NCBI GenBank assembly: GCA_009767595.1
Contig: VSDK01016926.1
Span: forward strand, 87,435 to 151,434
Reading direction: 5' to 3'
Origin: Symbiodinium kawagutii
Taxonomy: Eukaryota > Sar > Dinophyceae > Suessiales > Symbiodiniaceae
Length of the DNA stretch: 64,000 bases
The notes under the pieces: generated by a model
Seen by the model: only the letters and a program-made list of their open reading frames with translations
Told to the model about the DNA's origin: nothing
Database searches by the model: none
Translations under genes and position numbers: made by a program
Shown: positions 14,097 to 28,600 of the stretch, piece after piece
How positions within the stretch are numbered: the stretch's first letter is position 1
Layout of the letters: the number at the start of each line of letters is the position of its first letter

Positions 14097-17000
14097 CTCA
14101 GAACGGTCATGGGATTTGGTTGCGGTCAGCATCCTGTCGGGACCTGTGTTCACCAGTAGCAATCATCATGAACCACGGTTAGCAACTAATTAGTATATAT
14201 TAGTATGATCAGTATCCATGGCTATCAGTTCACCAGTCAGAAATCATAATGATCAACTTTTGACCATCATTAAGCATAAATCACATTCATTTGCAAATAC
14301 TGAATGATATGGAAAACATTGCATTTGGATTGAACTTCAGCCACTTCTTGCGCAAACATATATGCAAAGTATCATCGATGGAAGTCATGAAACCTGCAAC
14401 CCCTGAATGATGGTCTGTTGCAAAAAAACACCTCGTTGGATTGGCTGGGACCTAACAATCTGCCATTAGCTCAAACTTAGCATCAATAACGCATCTTGAT
14501 TATGATAACCTGCACACTGTACCAGGTCATATAGTCCCTCAAGAATCAATAACTCACCAAACGATTGTGGTGCAAGACTTGCAAGTTACACCCAGGTTGC
14601 TTCTTTGCCGGTTGGTTCCTGGTATCTCATGGTATCTCTTCAGTTCCTGCACGCCCTCGGCTGAAAGTTTCCAGCGTTGAGCTGCCCGGGCACTTCTTGT
14701 AACCGATGTGGGGCAGCAAAGCTGTCACCACGCCGATGCTTTTGTGCACCATTTCCTACGCTTCCCGGGGCAGCTTGGGGGATGTCCAGGGCATACCTTG
14801 GGATAGTGCGAATCTGCTACTGATGCAGATCCTGGAGACTCCCTGCTAGCCCTGCGCGTCCTTGCAATGTTCCTTGTTGGCAGTGATGCCATCAATGCAA
14901 TGCTCGCGTAAAGTGTTGATCCCACGTGAGAGCACACGAATCGAACCTGGGCATTTTTTCAATTAAAAATCAACGGCCAGTGGTTCGCAAAGCATTGAGA
15001 ACGGTCAACAATCAACAATGGCTTTGAAAGAATAATGGATCACAACAGATTTACCATGATTAGCAAGGACTGACAATGCTCAATGATGGTCAACCATGAT
15101 TCATCGTTGTCAGCCATTGCCAAGTTGTTAACGTTTGGAGCAAACCACTTCTGGATTTCATGGTCAACCACCTCTTGAGACTAGTTGTGTTGCTTGTTTC
15201 TTTGTTTCGCTGGGCCCCCTGGTAGCGCTGATAGCTGGAGCGAGCAGCTGGTTGCCCCTTGCTGCTCATCATGATCTCAGTGTCCGGAAGCGTAATTAGA
15301 TATATATATATAAATATCAAATATGCATCTCCAACAATACCAATTACATATTTGTATATTATCCAATTTTTGTATACTAATTATAATTACTATCCATATT
15401 ATATTGTTAGTATATTTGATATATCCAATATTGTTGGAGTCTCTAACCAGTATACTAATTACAAATATTACGATATGTAACTATATGGGCGTGATGATAT
15501 TGTTCTCGATATAGACAGATTCAATAATACGATCGTGTTCATTTCAAATTCGATAATATATCAAAGGCATATATATATATATACACCTATAGACACAGGT
15601 AAAAAAACACAATATATACAGTAATTAGTTTCTCAATTGAAGTTTGAAGCCCCTGTGCTGGAGTGCAATGAATATGTCAATTATGTTAATGGCTGGTAGT
15701 ATTCTGGTAGTCTATCTGCATATCCATGAATGCTGTCCCCGAAATGTTGGTGGCTTCCCTATATAAGAACAATCACCACTTCTCCATGCTTTTGGCATTG
15801 TTGTTGGATGTTGTTGGATAGCCAAGTTCACACACCTTGGAGCAACTCTAAATCACTAGGGGGCCAGGATTAAGTGAACATGCGATGGAATTCTTGGAAC
15901 ACAGGGAGAAAATGTAGCAAGTCAACACTCCGGTGTTCACCGAGTTCACCTGCAAAACTGCAATTGTCAAGCCGCCTTTGCAGAACTCGGAAAAGGGCAG
16001 CGACTAGGGCAGCAACAGACTATACTTACTGGGCCCTACCTGCCAACTCGATGCTGGTTTACATGACATGGTGGATCAAAGAAAAAAGGAGGATGCCCCG
16101 CTTGCCACACATGCCAAAAAGTCGCAGGACGGCAAGTGCTCATATCCACCCGAATATGTGAAACATGAACCATGCAACAATATATATAACAAACATGTTT
16201 ATTTTTGGTCCACAGGCTCTCAAATTATTCACATGTCCGCACAAAAAAGGAAGCGGTGTTAAGCATGACTTGGCCCAGCGCCAAGTTTAGCAAAACTATT
16301 TCTAGATTCTAGGTGCAGCCATCCCACCAACCAAAAAAGATCCCTCGATCATAAATGCTCACAAAGAAAAAGACCTGAAGCACCCAATGAGCTTGATGAA
16401 ACATCCACTTCAACCATACCTTGAACAATCATCAAAATTCAGTTGTTTGATCAGTAATCATTCGAACAACACCCAGCCATCCAAACTGAAAGACACTTCA
16501 AGACCAACCATTTGTCACCTCTTTTCAACACTACTCTTGGTGATCGACCTGTTGGTGGTTTCAACGCCTATAAAAAATATGCTCATCAACGAACCAACCA
16601 GCACTGTTTATACTGAAAAAATCAAACATGTCAATCAAACCACCAACCATTTCAGCATTTATCAAGCATTCAGGAACACAAAACACTTAAAAAATGCTGG
16701 ACATCAACCAGTGATCAAACCAGTGATCCCATCACCATCCTTCCACCCATGCGCATGGACCACCAGGGAGCTGAAGAGTTTGTAGATGATCACAGGCTCC
16801 ATGACGTTCAGCTCCAACTGCCCTGCCTCCGCGCCGAAGGCTACAGTGACGTCGTTGCCTGAAGGTGTGGCTTGCCCCAAGGGGAGTCAACAACGTACCA
16901 CCCCAAGGTGGGGTGAATCCAAGATGCCTGTGATCAATTTCAGGATTCCAACATCTTCCAAGTCATTTTTTGGATTTGATTGGGTGTTTGCCATGGGATC

Positions 17001-20000
17001 AACCCACCGGAGGCAAACGAATGAGCACACTGCGACTGAGGAGGATGGGTGATCAGTATCTGCCTACACACGATGATGGTCGTTGGAGTGGTGAGAATGA
17101 TTCTGCTGATAAGTGTTGTATCTGAATTGCAGTGGGAAGATAGTGAAAGTGATGGAAAAGTGTGTAGAGATGTCATGAGATGTCTAAGTGTACAGGAAAC
17201 CTCCATGTAAAGAAAGGTGTGGTGAAGGCGAAGGAACTAAATGTATCTCCAATTTTGAACCGCGCCTCAACGAAACTGTTTGTACTACCGATATCGCTTG
17301 AAATATGATGCCTCAGGATATACTGAGCAGATTCGAACTGCCTACATCTTGCTCATTGTTGACCATCATTCACTTTCTGCAATAATTACTAAATATTTGG
17401 TAGGAAGTATGCTTTACAACGAACACTACTATACTACTATATGATACGATATACAAAAATCGTGGCTAATTGTTGCTACTCGCACTATCTCACAGTGATT
17501 TGCTGTGACCACTATGAAGCCATCAGCCATCAGCCGTTGCCACTCCAAAGCCATCCACCCTCTGCCTATGGCTTCGAAGGCGCACATGTTCATGACTTCC
17601 TTAGTGAAGCTACCGCAGTTCAGGGGAGAAAGAATCAGCTGGTGATTCATGACATGGTCCATAAGGCTTCATGATGACTGATATGTTGGGAATGGCTGAT
17701 ACTGATGGTTAATCATAGTTCATAATGCTAAGTGGTGGTTAATGAGGACTAAGAAATAGGAAAATATGACAATGTATCTGATGTATCTTGATCTCCGTCG
17801 TCTGGGCTTTGCTGTACTTGTAAATTGATTGGTGACTTCTCAAGCCGTGCATTCAGATCTGCTGTCGCTCTGGTGGGATTGAGAGGGTGAAATCATGAAA
17901 CAAATCAGAAGCAAACCATGAACATGCCAAAAACATGCCACGGGCTCACTGCGAAGATTGTACATCATGGCATATCAGGGTCCATGATCGGATTAGTGAT
18001 GGTTATGAAACATGGTCATCAAATGAATGCTTATGATTCTTAAGTGTTTACTATGGTTTGTTGTTGGCAAGTGTTGGTTGCCAAAATGATAGCTAGTTTT
18101 CAAAGCTTCTAAGTCGTCTCCGACTGCCGACCCGGCTTTCAACAACAAGAAACCGGGAGGGTCGCTGGAAACCACAATCAGCACAACCAGGAGAGCAGAT
18201 TTCTCTAGAAGGATGGCCATGATGGTCACTGCAGCGGTGGTTCATGGTGAATCATGGTGGTCTATAGCCATTTAATGAATGAAACAATGTCCCATGGCAC
18301 GCTGTAACCTAGTTCATAATTGATGACCTAATTGTCAATAATGATAACCATGAATCCTTCTGAACCACAAACATTGTGCAGCATGGCATGAAGACTTTCA
18401 GTAATCTGGCAAGGCAAGCAATGATGATTGTACAAATTGTATCAAACCCCATGCACTACTTGCATGCCAACAAACATACCTACTAAGAATTACTAGTGAT
18501 TACCATTGATATAACCAAAATCTTGCCCCTTGTTTCAATGCAAAAGAAACAAGTGACATCAACCGCATTCCTATCCCGTCCAAGGATTGCATGCAATTCA
18601 ATGACCGCCGAGCATCAGGAATCACTGGATTCACCTCAGCGGCGCGCCAGGAGTTGACCGGATCCAGGGATTGCCTACCTCGGGTACTAATCATGTTGGG
18701 GTCCATTTACACAGCTATAGGTCCGCCAAAAACATCGGTTCTACGGTATACAAAGGGGTTACCTCCAGCCATCTGAAGCAGAGCCAACTCTTTTCACGGG
18801 AAACGCGTTGAGGAATCACACAATGAACAGGACGGCTATTCCACATGGATATATCTGCAGGTTTGATGCTGAGATTTGACGGTAATTTGCGGACAACCAT
18901 AAAAAGAATATATATATATATACAGGTGGTGGTCCCATCAAGGATAGTACCTCCACAACCACACATTCCACGCTTTGTGCTCATTGCAAGTGTTGAGGAA
19001 CAATCAATAAGTACTGGCAAGATGATGTGGGCAACCACTAGTCAGGCGCTACTCAAATTGCTTTTCAGTAAAGCGTAGTAAGACCATCAAACGACCGGTT
19101 GGCTCGTCTTAAAAGTGAATGCAAGTAAGCAAGGTCACTCAGGAAATCAACAATTGCTGTACCTATAACACCCGATAACGGCATGGCTGCGTGTAGTATC
19201 TGTATCAATTTAATTTGTGGAAATCAAGTACTGAATCGCTCTCGATCCAATACATACAACTATACACTATGTATTGCAATTACAGCTATTTGTTAAATAT
19301 GTAATAGTATTATACACATGTCATACACACAACATGGCCTATAGGTGCCTGTGCACATTACACTCCCAGCATCCCCAAGCCTACCGATGGTGTACGTACT
19401 AAAAAACACATTTTGAAGATGATTGGAGGCAACCATTCTCTACGGTCGGTGAAGTAGAGCCAACCAACAGAATCCCTAAGACAAACTGGGATACCATCCA
19501 GCTGAACAGTCAATTGTGCATATCTGGCAGCACACCTATCAAGTTTATCTGGCTGCTTCAACCAAATGAAGCATTTCAAGGTCAACATCCGGCCCCGCCT
19601 TCCCAGGCATGATGGATGAACCAGGTGCCTGGCAAAGCCATAGGGAAAGCCATGGACTCCCATCATGGATGGTGATTAAAACTCCAAGCTATGCTGAGTG
19701 ACATAGTTCCCCTGCAATAGTACAGCCACATCTACACTAGATCCAATAGTAGAGTTGCTCACTCTTTTATATGTTTGATCAACCAAAAGATGTCAACATC
19801 CCGACGGTATACCAGGTCCTTCCTTTGTGTTCTCGGTACTTGCTCCCAGACATTTCCAGCCCCATGGTGGGTGGTCCTGTTCATTTTCCCCGCAAACAGC
19901 CCATGAAAACCCTAATAGCCCTAATTTCTATACAAAATAGGAAATATCTATCACAAAGCAACCAAGTGGGTTCTTTACCAGAGTTCATAGTCAGTGTTGA

Positions 20001-22608
20001 GCAAAACTCAACCACGTTCTTCCTCCGCGTGGATCTGCCCCTGCCTTGGGTGGCAAATTGATCTCGCTCAATCCACATCGAGGGCCGGAACTCAACAAAC
20101 GCAAGTCCTCAATGCTTCCGTGGTGAAAATTTGTGTCCCAGGAAGTGGTCGAACTCTATAGATACCAGTACCAGCTACACCCCCGCAGAATCGGAGGTAT
20201 ATATTCTCAGCAAAGAACTAGCGATAGCAGCAACAACCATAATAGAGAATGTAGTTCCCGGCGCAGAACGGAAAAATCAACTGAACACCAACTATCACAG
20301 TTCATCACCAACTGCTTTTCATGCGGATTTAATTTAGCTGAAACCATAGGTGACATTGTGACATCTCCATTTTCTGAATGTTCACGGCCACAAATCACCA
20401 TCCACAGGCCACTTCTTGCCGCAAAACCATGGCTGTGCACTACCTGTCATGGCATGGACGTCCCCAGACAATTGGTCGGGCAGAAATATCAACTAAAAGG
20501 CCCTCTGCTGCTGGATGCAGCGAAGTCAAGGCAGAAACGCATTTTGTGTGCTTAATTTCTTGCATCTGTCTCTGGTTTCCCAAAACCCCACAAATTTGGA
20601 GGTAAAAAAAACATCAGCACTAAAGGCCATAGAACTTGTTTTGTTTGTGTTTGCAATATGGCCGAATGCGTTTGGACTGTCATTCCGTTCATGGATAGTC
20701 TGCACATGGTTACAACGTGAACAATTGCAGGACACTACGCAAGCAGTATCACCAAGCGTCATTGCAAATCTTGGACACCTGCGCGGAAGTTTGTGACCCA
20801 ACATTCAGCTTGAATGTCATGCCACTGCTTGAAGGCAGGTCAGGATGAGTTTGTGTATACAAGATTATACAAGTAAGTATTGGGCAATGAAAAGCACTAT
20901 GTATCATCAAAAGCTAAGCCAACGTCCGCTGATCATCGAGGCTAGGGTCCAGGGATGCAAGGGAACAGCTAGCGACAAACCCTGATTGGAGCATGGGAAT
21001 GACTGCTGCAAGCTGCACCAAGAACTACGTAATTACGTCCCTACCCAAGCTGCCCAGCAAGGAAGCCTTGGCAGCAATACGTCGAAGCATCCCAGAGAAA
21101 TAGATCATGTCCTTGGCACAAGCGGGGCGTGTGCTGGCCATGACTGGAGGTACTTTCGAATTTTGAACACATCTTTAGCAAAAGCACCAGTTACTTTGTG
21201 GAGGAAGCGCAGATCATCGTAGATCCAAGAAGTCCAAGAATGGATCTCCTAGAATTATCGGGTAAGTTTTGCAGACGGCCGACGGCCACAATGAATCTCT
21301 TCTTTTCATGGGCATTTCAAGATGACGATTTGGCAGCAGCCGGGTTGACCAACTTGGCCAAACACAAGCTCGGGGCGTTTCGTAGAAGCGCCGTTTAATG
21401 ACAACTAGTATTCTGGTTGATGTAGGGATTGAAATTCAACAAACATTGATTACTATTGCCCATCAATAACCCCTACTAAGCATCATCAATTACAAACTAT
21501 CTATCATCGTTGACCACGATTGACCATCACTGCCAACTATTTGCTAGCATTAACTATCAACAGTCATTGGCCAGTGTTGACCTTCAGTACCGACTCTTGA
21601 ACACCATTTACTACCAGCTCTTAACTAGTACCGACCACTGTTGACCGTCAATACCAAAATTTGACCATCATGATTAATTATTGGGTTTCATTTCAAGGCT
21701 ATCGACCCATTGACAATCAATACTATTTTTGGGATTCATTGATTGGCAAGTAGTCACAATGATATCACATCATTGCCAGCAATTTGCCAATCAGAAACCA
21801 TCTTCGTTCACCACTGTTGACCATCAATGCCGACCCTTAACTATCATCAAAAACAATGAACCACTACCAACCAGTCGCTAAGTTACCAGCCAACCATCTA
21901 TTGACATTGATTAACCTGCACCAACTAAGCAACCAACCATTCAGTTCACATTGAATTACCAACCAACCAACCAACCAACCAACCAACCAACCCACCAACC
22001 ATCCTGCAATGAACCACTACCAACCACTGGTGCCTTTAGTGCTACTGCGACTGAGCTGCACCCACACTGCTGGAGGCTTCGATCAAGTCGTCGGCCAAGA
22101 CCATGGGGTAGCCCGTCAGGGATCGTAACTCCTGGCAACCGGGGCAACCACCTGTGCTCATGACCATGTCATGGGAAAATGGCTGGAGATCCACAAGTTG
22201 AACATGTAGGGGCTTATCAGGTTGACAGCCAAGCGCGTCTGAGTGCGTTTCAAGTCCTGGAATAGCCTTGCAAAGGAGGAAGTCTGATTTGTACGTTCAA
22301 AAATAATTGAACTTTATCAATCATTTACATAGACTATATGTATACATGAAACTATCATCATGAAATACATGCATGTGTCAATACACAAGTCGACCCAAAC
22401 TGAGTTGCTGATCCAAGGAAACACGATGACATGTGGGGCACACTCGGATGCAGAACTGGTTCCTAGGCACCCTGCCCATCCCCTCCCCCACGGTTCCAGC
22501 CCCGCAGTTGGTGGGATTCATCGCGATGGATAACACTGGTAGATGATAGAGCGTTGGCCAACTACGTGAATGCTGGCAAATGAAAACATAATATGAAACC
22601 ATTGGTGG

Positions 22609-22646
<38 letters not shown>

Positions 22647-25600
22647 GCCTGGGTTGCTAGTGACCACAGTGGTTGATAACTGGGTTGATCACTGTTCAAC
22701 CATGTTCAACCACAAATTCACAGTGATTTACCAGTCACTAAAGTTTCAGATCCCCATGATTGGTTGCTACCGTTGCTACCCCACCTCCTTCGGAACCGTT
22801 GCACCTGCACCGCCACTTGTGAGAAGTGGGGATCCGCCGCGATGCCGGTGCCAATGGCAGTGCCGCCCAGGTTGGAGGTGCAGAACCTACCACGCGGGCG
22901 ACCCTGGCGCTCCACTGGGAGAGCTCACAAAGTGACCAAATTGAGAGCGCAAATATATATATATATATATTTAAATAAATAAATAAATATATATATATGT
23001 TTATCTAATTGACAAATATTGAGTTATTGCACTGATTAATATCAATTATATGTTTACTCATTGACCTAGATAAACTATGTATATCTATTGCATTCATTGT
23101 ATGTTTATTCGTTGACAAATTGATAACAAACTGTAGAAAGCAATAGCTTCAATAAAGCCTATACAAAATGACTGACTACATCTGAAAACTGACAATTAAC
23201 CCCTATAACCATGTTGAATGTGACCAGTTATGAAGTGGGGATGCGAATACAAGTAAGCATAATCCCGGGCATTGCTAAGAGTCACTGATTGCTGCTGGCG
23301 CTGGCTTGGTGATGGTGTACCCGAATTAAGGGTTGAAGGACCACTGTCAACCATTAAGCCTGATCAAGCGAGAATAGCGACGCACCATGAATAGAATTGA
23401 GCCAACATGAGCCAACTGTGTACCCCCCATAACCATTGGGAGCCTTATAAAGGCCCAAAAACAAAAACCATTTGTTTGGTCAACCATCAACACCTGCCAT
23501 CCTCCTCGGAAAAAATAAAAGCGCACCCAAGTCCGATCATGGCGGTGGGTGGATCTAATCACTACCCCGTACGAAATCCTCATGTTTGATGAGTTTTTGA
23601 ATACAAATATAGTACGAGTACTTAGTACTACAAGCACACCAGTACAAGCGCACTACCAAAAGCATGTTGTAGCAATATTGGAGAGCGTAGCACTTTCCGA
23701 AGGGTCAGAGTAACCTCTCTGCTCCAGTAAATCATTCGAGTCTCCCATAGTTGTATCAGCCATTCAGTCAGTACAGGCTACACAATCTCAATGGATTGAG
23801 CTCTAGATGCTCGTCACGTGTGTAACGCTCAACTTGTGTGTTTCCCAATTCTTCGTCGTTCAGATCTAAGAGCCGGAGTGATCATAGATGGTGCCACCGA
23901 GGAGGTGATCCCAGAGCGAACCAGGGGGCAGACCTTCGAAAAAAAGAGAGCCTTCTGTGTTGATCAACTCATCAAGAAATGAGCAGCTCCTGGTGATGAC
24001 TCAACACTTTGGTGAAAGGAAACACCGCACTTTCGCAGGAGCTACACATGTTCTTGGGTTCCTTCCCATTGATCAACCTGGATTTTTATCAATCCAGCGT
24101 TCATATGGCTTACAATTCATCGTAGAGATCCTCTTATGGAGAAGAAACCACCAGCTTTTCTACAGGCGCGCTTAGCTCTTCACTGGTTCCCAGGACCCCC
24201 AACCTGTTGACAGCGTTGCTGAGAGCATCAATGTCGCTGGCCACTGAATTTCCGTAGGCGTGGAATTCTTGTCCCAAGGTCCTTGGACGCCATTTGGAGC
24301 TTGCGGATGGCAACACGAGCAGGTTTGATGTTACGATGTGTCCCTTGAAAGCCTGGTGATCCTATTAATGTGCCAAGCCTTGATCGCCATGACCGCCATG
24401 ACCTTCATGGTCTATTCTTCTTTGTTCAGCGACCCAAGTTGAGGGGAGGGATGTTCATGGTCACATCACAGCAGCTGCAATCTGTCAATCTTTGATCCTC
24501 GTTAGATAGTGATACAATATTTGATACATTTCCATGTTTGTGCATGTTTGTACTGTTTTTCATTTTTCTAAAATTCCAACTGGGATTCACAGCCAACAGC
24601 ACAGTAGCTGGTAGCTGAGTGGCATGGGAACTGCATCCTGCAACTGGGTTCGGCCCATCTTCACCACATCCGCAAACTCCTCCGCCTTCTTGAAGAAACT
24701 CTTGCCTTAAGATTTGTCAATTCGATCATGAAAATCATGCCTGTGCACGACTATCATGGAGTATACTGAGTATAGATGAGCACCAATCATCCAAAGGCTA
24801 ATTTGAAGTTCATCGAATCCTGATGGTACCTAATTTTTGCCTTGTGAATTTCAGTACAAGAAACTGTACAACTTGTTTTTGGAAACTGGAAAAAATGCCA
24901 TCCAGTTGCTCAAGTTCTTGATCGCGTTCAACAGCTCCGAGTGCATCAGAATACATGCCAACTTCGCAGAGGTAGGATACGAATCGTTGGTCGATTGCCC
25001 TGCAGCAGCTTGCTAGTGGATAGCATAGCTGCCCATGGAAACCCTGAATTACAACTTAGCAAATGCGTAGACCAATTGTATATAGAATAAACATAAACAA
25101 AACAGAATGTTCAAATTCAATTCCCTTGCCTGGATTTGGCATAAAGGGTTGCACAGTGAAATATTTAGTGGCAGGCCGGAACCGCTGCAACCACGTGGCC
25201 AACAACTCTCACATTTTGGTTGTGGTATTGCTTTCCCTTGATTCTCAGGTCAAAACTCACTGCCTGGATTAACAGGAATGTGCCTCCGGGAAACCCGCTT
25301 ACCCTTTGCAGAATGATTCCTCAACCAAACAGCACCTTTAGCACTCGCTGACAGCTTACATCTCCACGTTGTTTGACTTCTTGTCACGCAAACTGGAATA
25401 GTTGTGCGTTGTGCTGTTGGCAGTCGTGAAATCCTGTAATTGCAATTTCCGGGGCGTTTGACAACGGCCAAAGTCCGAAGCAGCTTCAAGTGAGCACCGT
25501 CAATGCGATGGAAAAGAAAATCCGCACACTCAAAGGGGCGTTGTTTGAACTTTAAAGTAGAACCAAAATGCATCAAACAGAAAGTTATACCGCCTGCAGG

Positions 25601-28600
25601 CAACCATGCAACGGAGCAGCCAAACCAAACAAACCAACACACAAATAGTTGGGTCTAGAGCACTGCCATTGACTGCCCAAGTGAAAACTGTTGTTTGTCA
25701 TCCCAACAAGTACCACGGCACCATGCTTCTCCGGCCGCTCCGGCCACCTTTGTTCACGTCGTCATTAGGGCTGCAGAACCTCGGAGCTCTCGACTTGTGA
25801 CCGGCGAAGCACTCTGTGCCCTCAATGAACCAAGCCTTTGGATTCAATGAAAATAAGAAGTTACATGAAGTTACAATGTCTTCTAGATGAAGTGTGTTTG
25901 TGCGTGTACTGTTTTGATATCAAGTATAATTCGAAGCAATTAGCATGGATATGTTTGATTGAATTGCTTGATCCGTTTGATTGAGGTGATAGATTTTTTG
26001 ATTGAGTTGATGGATTTGTTTGATCAAGTGCAAAAAATACTTGAGATGCTGTGCTTGGGTTCATACGAGTCAATAGTTTCCACCACCTCGTACCCGTCTG
26101 TCGATTTCATCATCCCCGACTCGGCATGCTTTGAAGATAAAGTACAGGCAAGGGGACAGCAAAATGACCGTCAGAATATGGGGAATTGAATGAACGTGAT
26201 ATCTTTCCTTGTGGTCATGACGCTTGGTAAAACATTGTGCGGAAATCCTTACTATGCACCAGTCTTGTTGTTGTCATCGTCGTCGTCCTCGTCGTCACTG
26301 CTGCAATTGATGGTAGCCTGTCTGTTGTGTTGGTCAGGCCGTTACACTTCTTGCCGTTGCTGCAGTTAGTTGTAGTATAGTTGTTGTTCTTACTACTGCT
26401 GTTGTTGATTGTGTATGAGCCTTCACTATCATTGATAGTTGCTACTTCTGTTGTTTTTCTTACTACTCCACAGTTGAAACGGCTGTTTTTTATTGTTTGC
26501 TACTCACCACCACCACCCACCACCCACCAGGGCCACCAGGTTTCCTATGATGCCAGGTTGCTCGTATTGCCCTTTCTCATGTCCCAAGAGCTCCAGGGCC
26601 CGATTGGCAATGACCTGGTGGACAAATCCAGGCTTCTGAGGGGCCTGGTATGGAAGGAATTCTTAAGATTTTGGAACCCAAAAAATGATTGGTATATAAC
26701 TATGAATGGTTACTATAAATGGTTTATTACTATAAATGGATGGTTTATCACTATAAAATGGTTTATTACTATAAATGGATGATGTTGGAACTATGAATGG
26801 TTCCTGAAATCCACTGGATGATTTGGGGGGTCCCATATATTGAGAATCACCTATGTGCTTGATGATATTTGATAATGGCTAGATAATGATTGACCAATGG
26901 TACTACCAACGACAGCAATGAAATATTGAGGAAAAATACTGCCACCATAAGTCAACTATTGTTTAACCAGCATTAACCTCATTAACCATTGATGAATCAG
27001 GCATTCAGCGTAAGAAACCATCAACCCTACCACGCCAGGGTTTGTGTTGGGGCATATTGGCTGGAATGCTTTAGCCGTGTGGCATTCAGCATATTCAGCA
27101 CAAAACGATAGTGAAAAGCATCTCTACAGTAACTCAGTACTACGATGGCTGGCTAATATTGGACAATATCACGTGTCGATCTTGGCAAGATCTAAACGCA
27201 AACATCGGTCATTTGACAGCCACACAACAAAATACGAAATTCGGCACCGCCCCCAGGAAACTTGAGGATGAACTCTCATCGGACATCCAAATTGATGGTC
27301 CATTTCATGCAAAACCCTGGCCTTCTGCAAAGGCAAATTTCAAATGATGACATGGTATCAACAAATTATGTGCGAGCAAAGTTTGATGGGCTATACCATG
27401 AAAACAAATCATCATGTTTGAAATGTTTGGTGGAAATACTACCGGTATCACACATACCACCAAAAAAACACCCGCTATGCCGCTATGCTTCAAACATGAA
27501 GTCTGAGGATTCTGCTTTGCATGTTTCAAAACGCTTGTAAGATGGCCACATGCTGTGCATGTTGAAATGGTATGATGGTAAATCCTAGTTGTTTGTTTTG
27601 GTTTTCAAAATATGCATTTACATTAAACAAGAAAACTCAATCAACAAATCCCTGCAACCACTGCAAAGCCAACACAACCGGCAACACAACCGTCTACTTC
27701 AGGAGCCAACCAACCGAGAAAGCAACCGACTAACATATGTAATATTAATAAATCATATTATACATGTACGTTGTATCCCTGCTGTCGTTGGTCATTGTCC
27801 GGATTGTTCTACATTATCGACTATGATTGAGCCACGAACCCACCATGGCACCGTTCCTGACCTCGTTGGCGTTCATGTTGGTGGATGTTCCAGCACCACC
27901 TGCTGGCGATAGCAGTGGTTGGCTACCGAGAGGTTCCCAGCTCAGGGGTCAAACGATGGACCTGTACAAGCTATCTAGACATACAACCAAGGTTGATGGC
28001 TTTTGCTAGCTCCAAGAGACTTCCAGACAGGTTGATCAATGTGGCGCAGTGACACGCAGGTCTCTTGTTCTTCATAAACAAATTGAAACATGTCATCAAA
28101 AGCTTCCTAAATGATTGGTTCAGCGATAGCCTTTGATAAGCCCATCGCACTTACTTCATCCTGATTCAACATGATTCAACCAGTTCCTCCTGATTTCCCC
28201 TAGAACCAACCCCAGAGCTTGAACTTTCTGCGGCTTCAAAACTTGGGTGCTGCGGAAAAACAAAGCAACCTGGGATGCTGGCAAGCTTCTGGGCCATCCA
28301 TTCACAAGTAGAACGCTCCACACTGGTCTAATCGTGCCACGTCAAGGACCCGCTTCAGGGCCATTGGTTTGGACCAGCTGTCATTCCTGGCATCTCCCAC
28401 ACCAACTCTGCACGGCTCTGCACCTTGAATCATGTCCACCAAGAAGTTTTCGCGCATCCTTGGCATCAACCAATGCCGGTCATGGGTTTCTGGATTTGCC
28501 GCCCTGGCATGCCCTGGCTGCTGTTTAAAGGACTGAGTTCAGCATGGTTCCCATATTGGCCACAAGCAAAGGGCATATCAGGATTTCATCGCAAGTTGTG

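Noticed and set aside
14650..16860. Class II fumarase as the identity of the minus-strand lyase
   Set aside because: The superfamily is shared, but [18 protein letters not shown] and [14 protein letters not shown] fit aspartase better; a tree would settle it.
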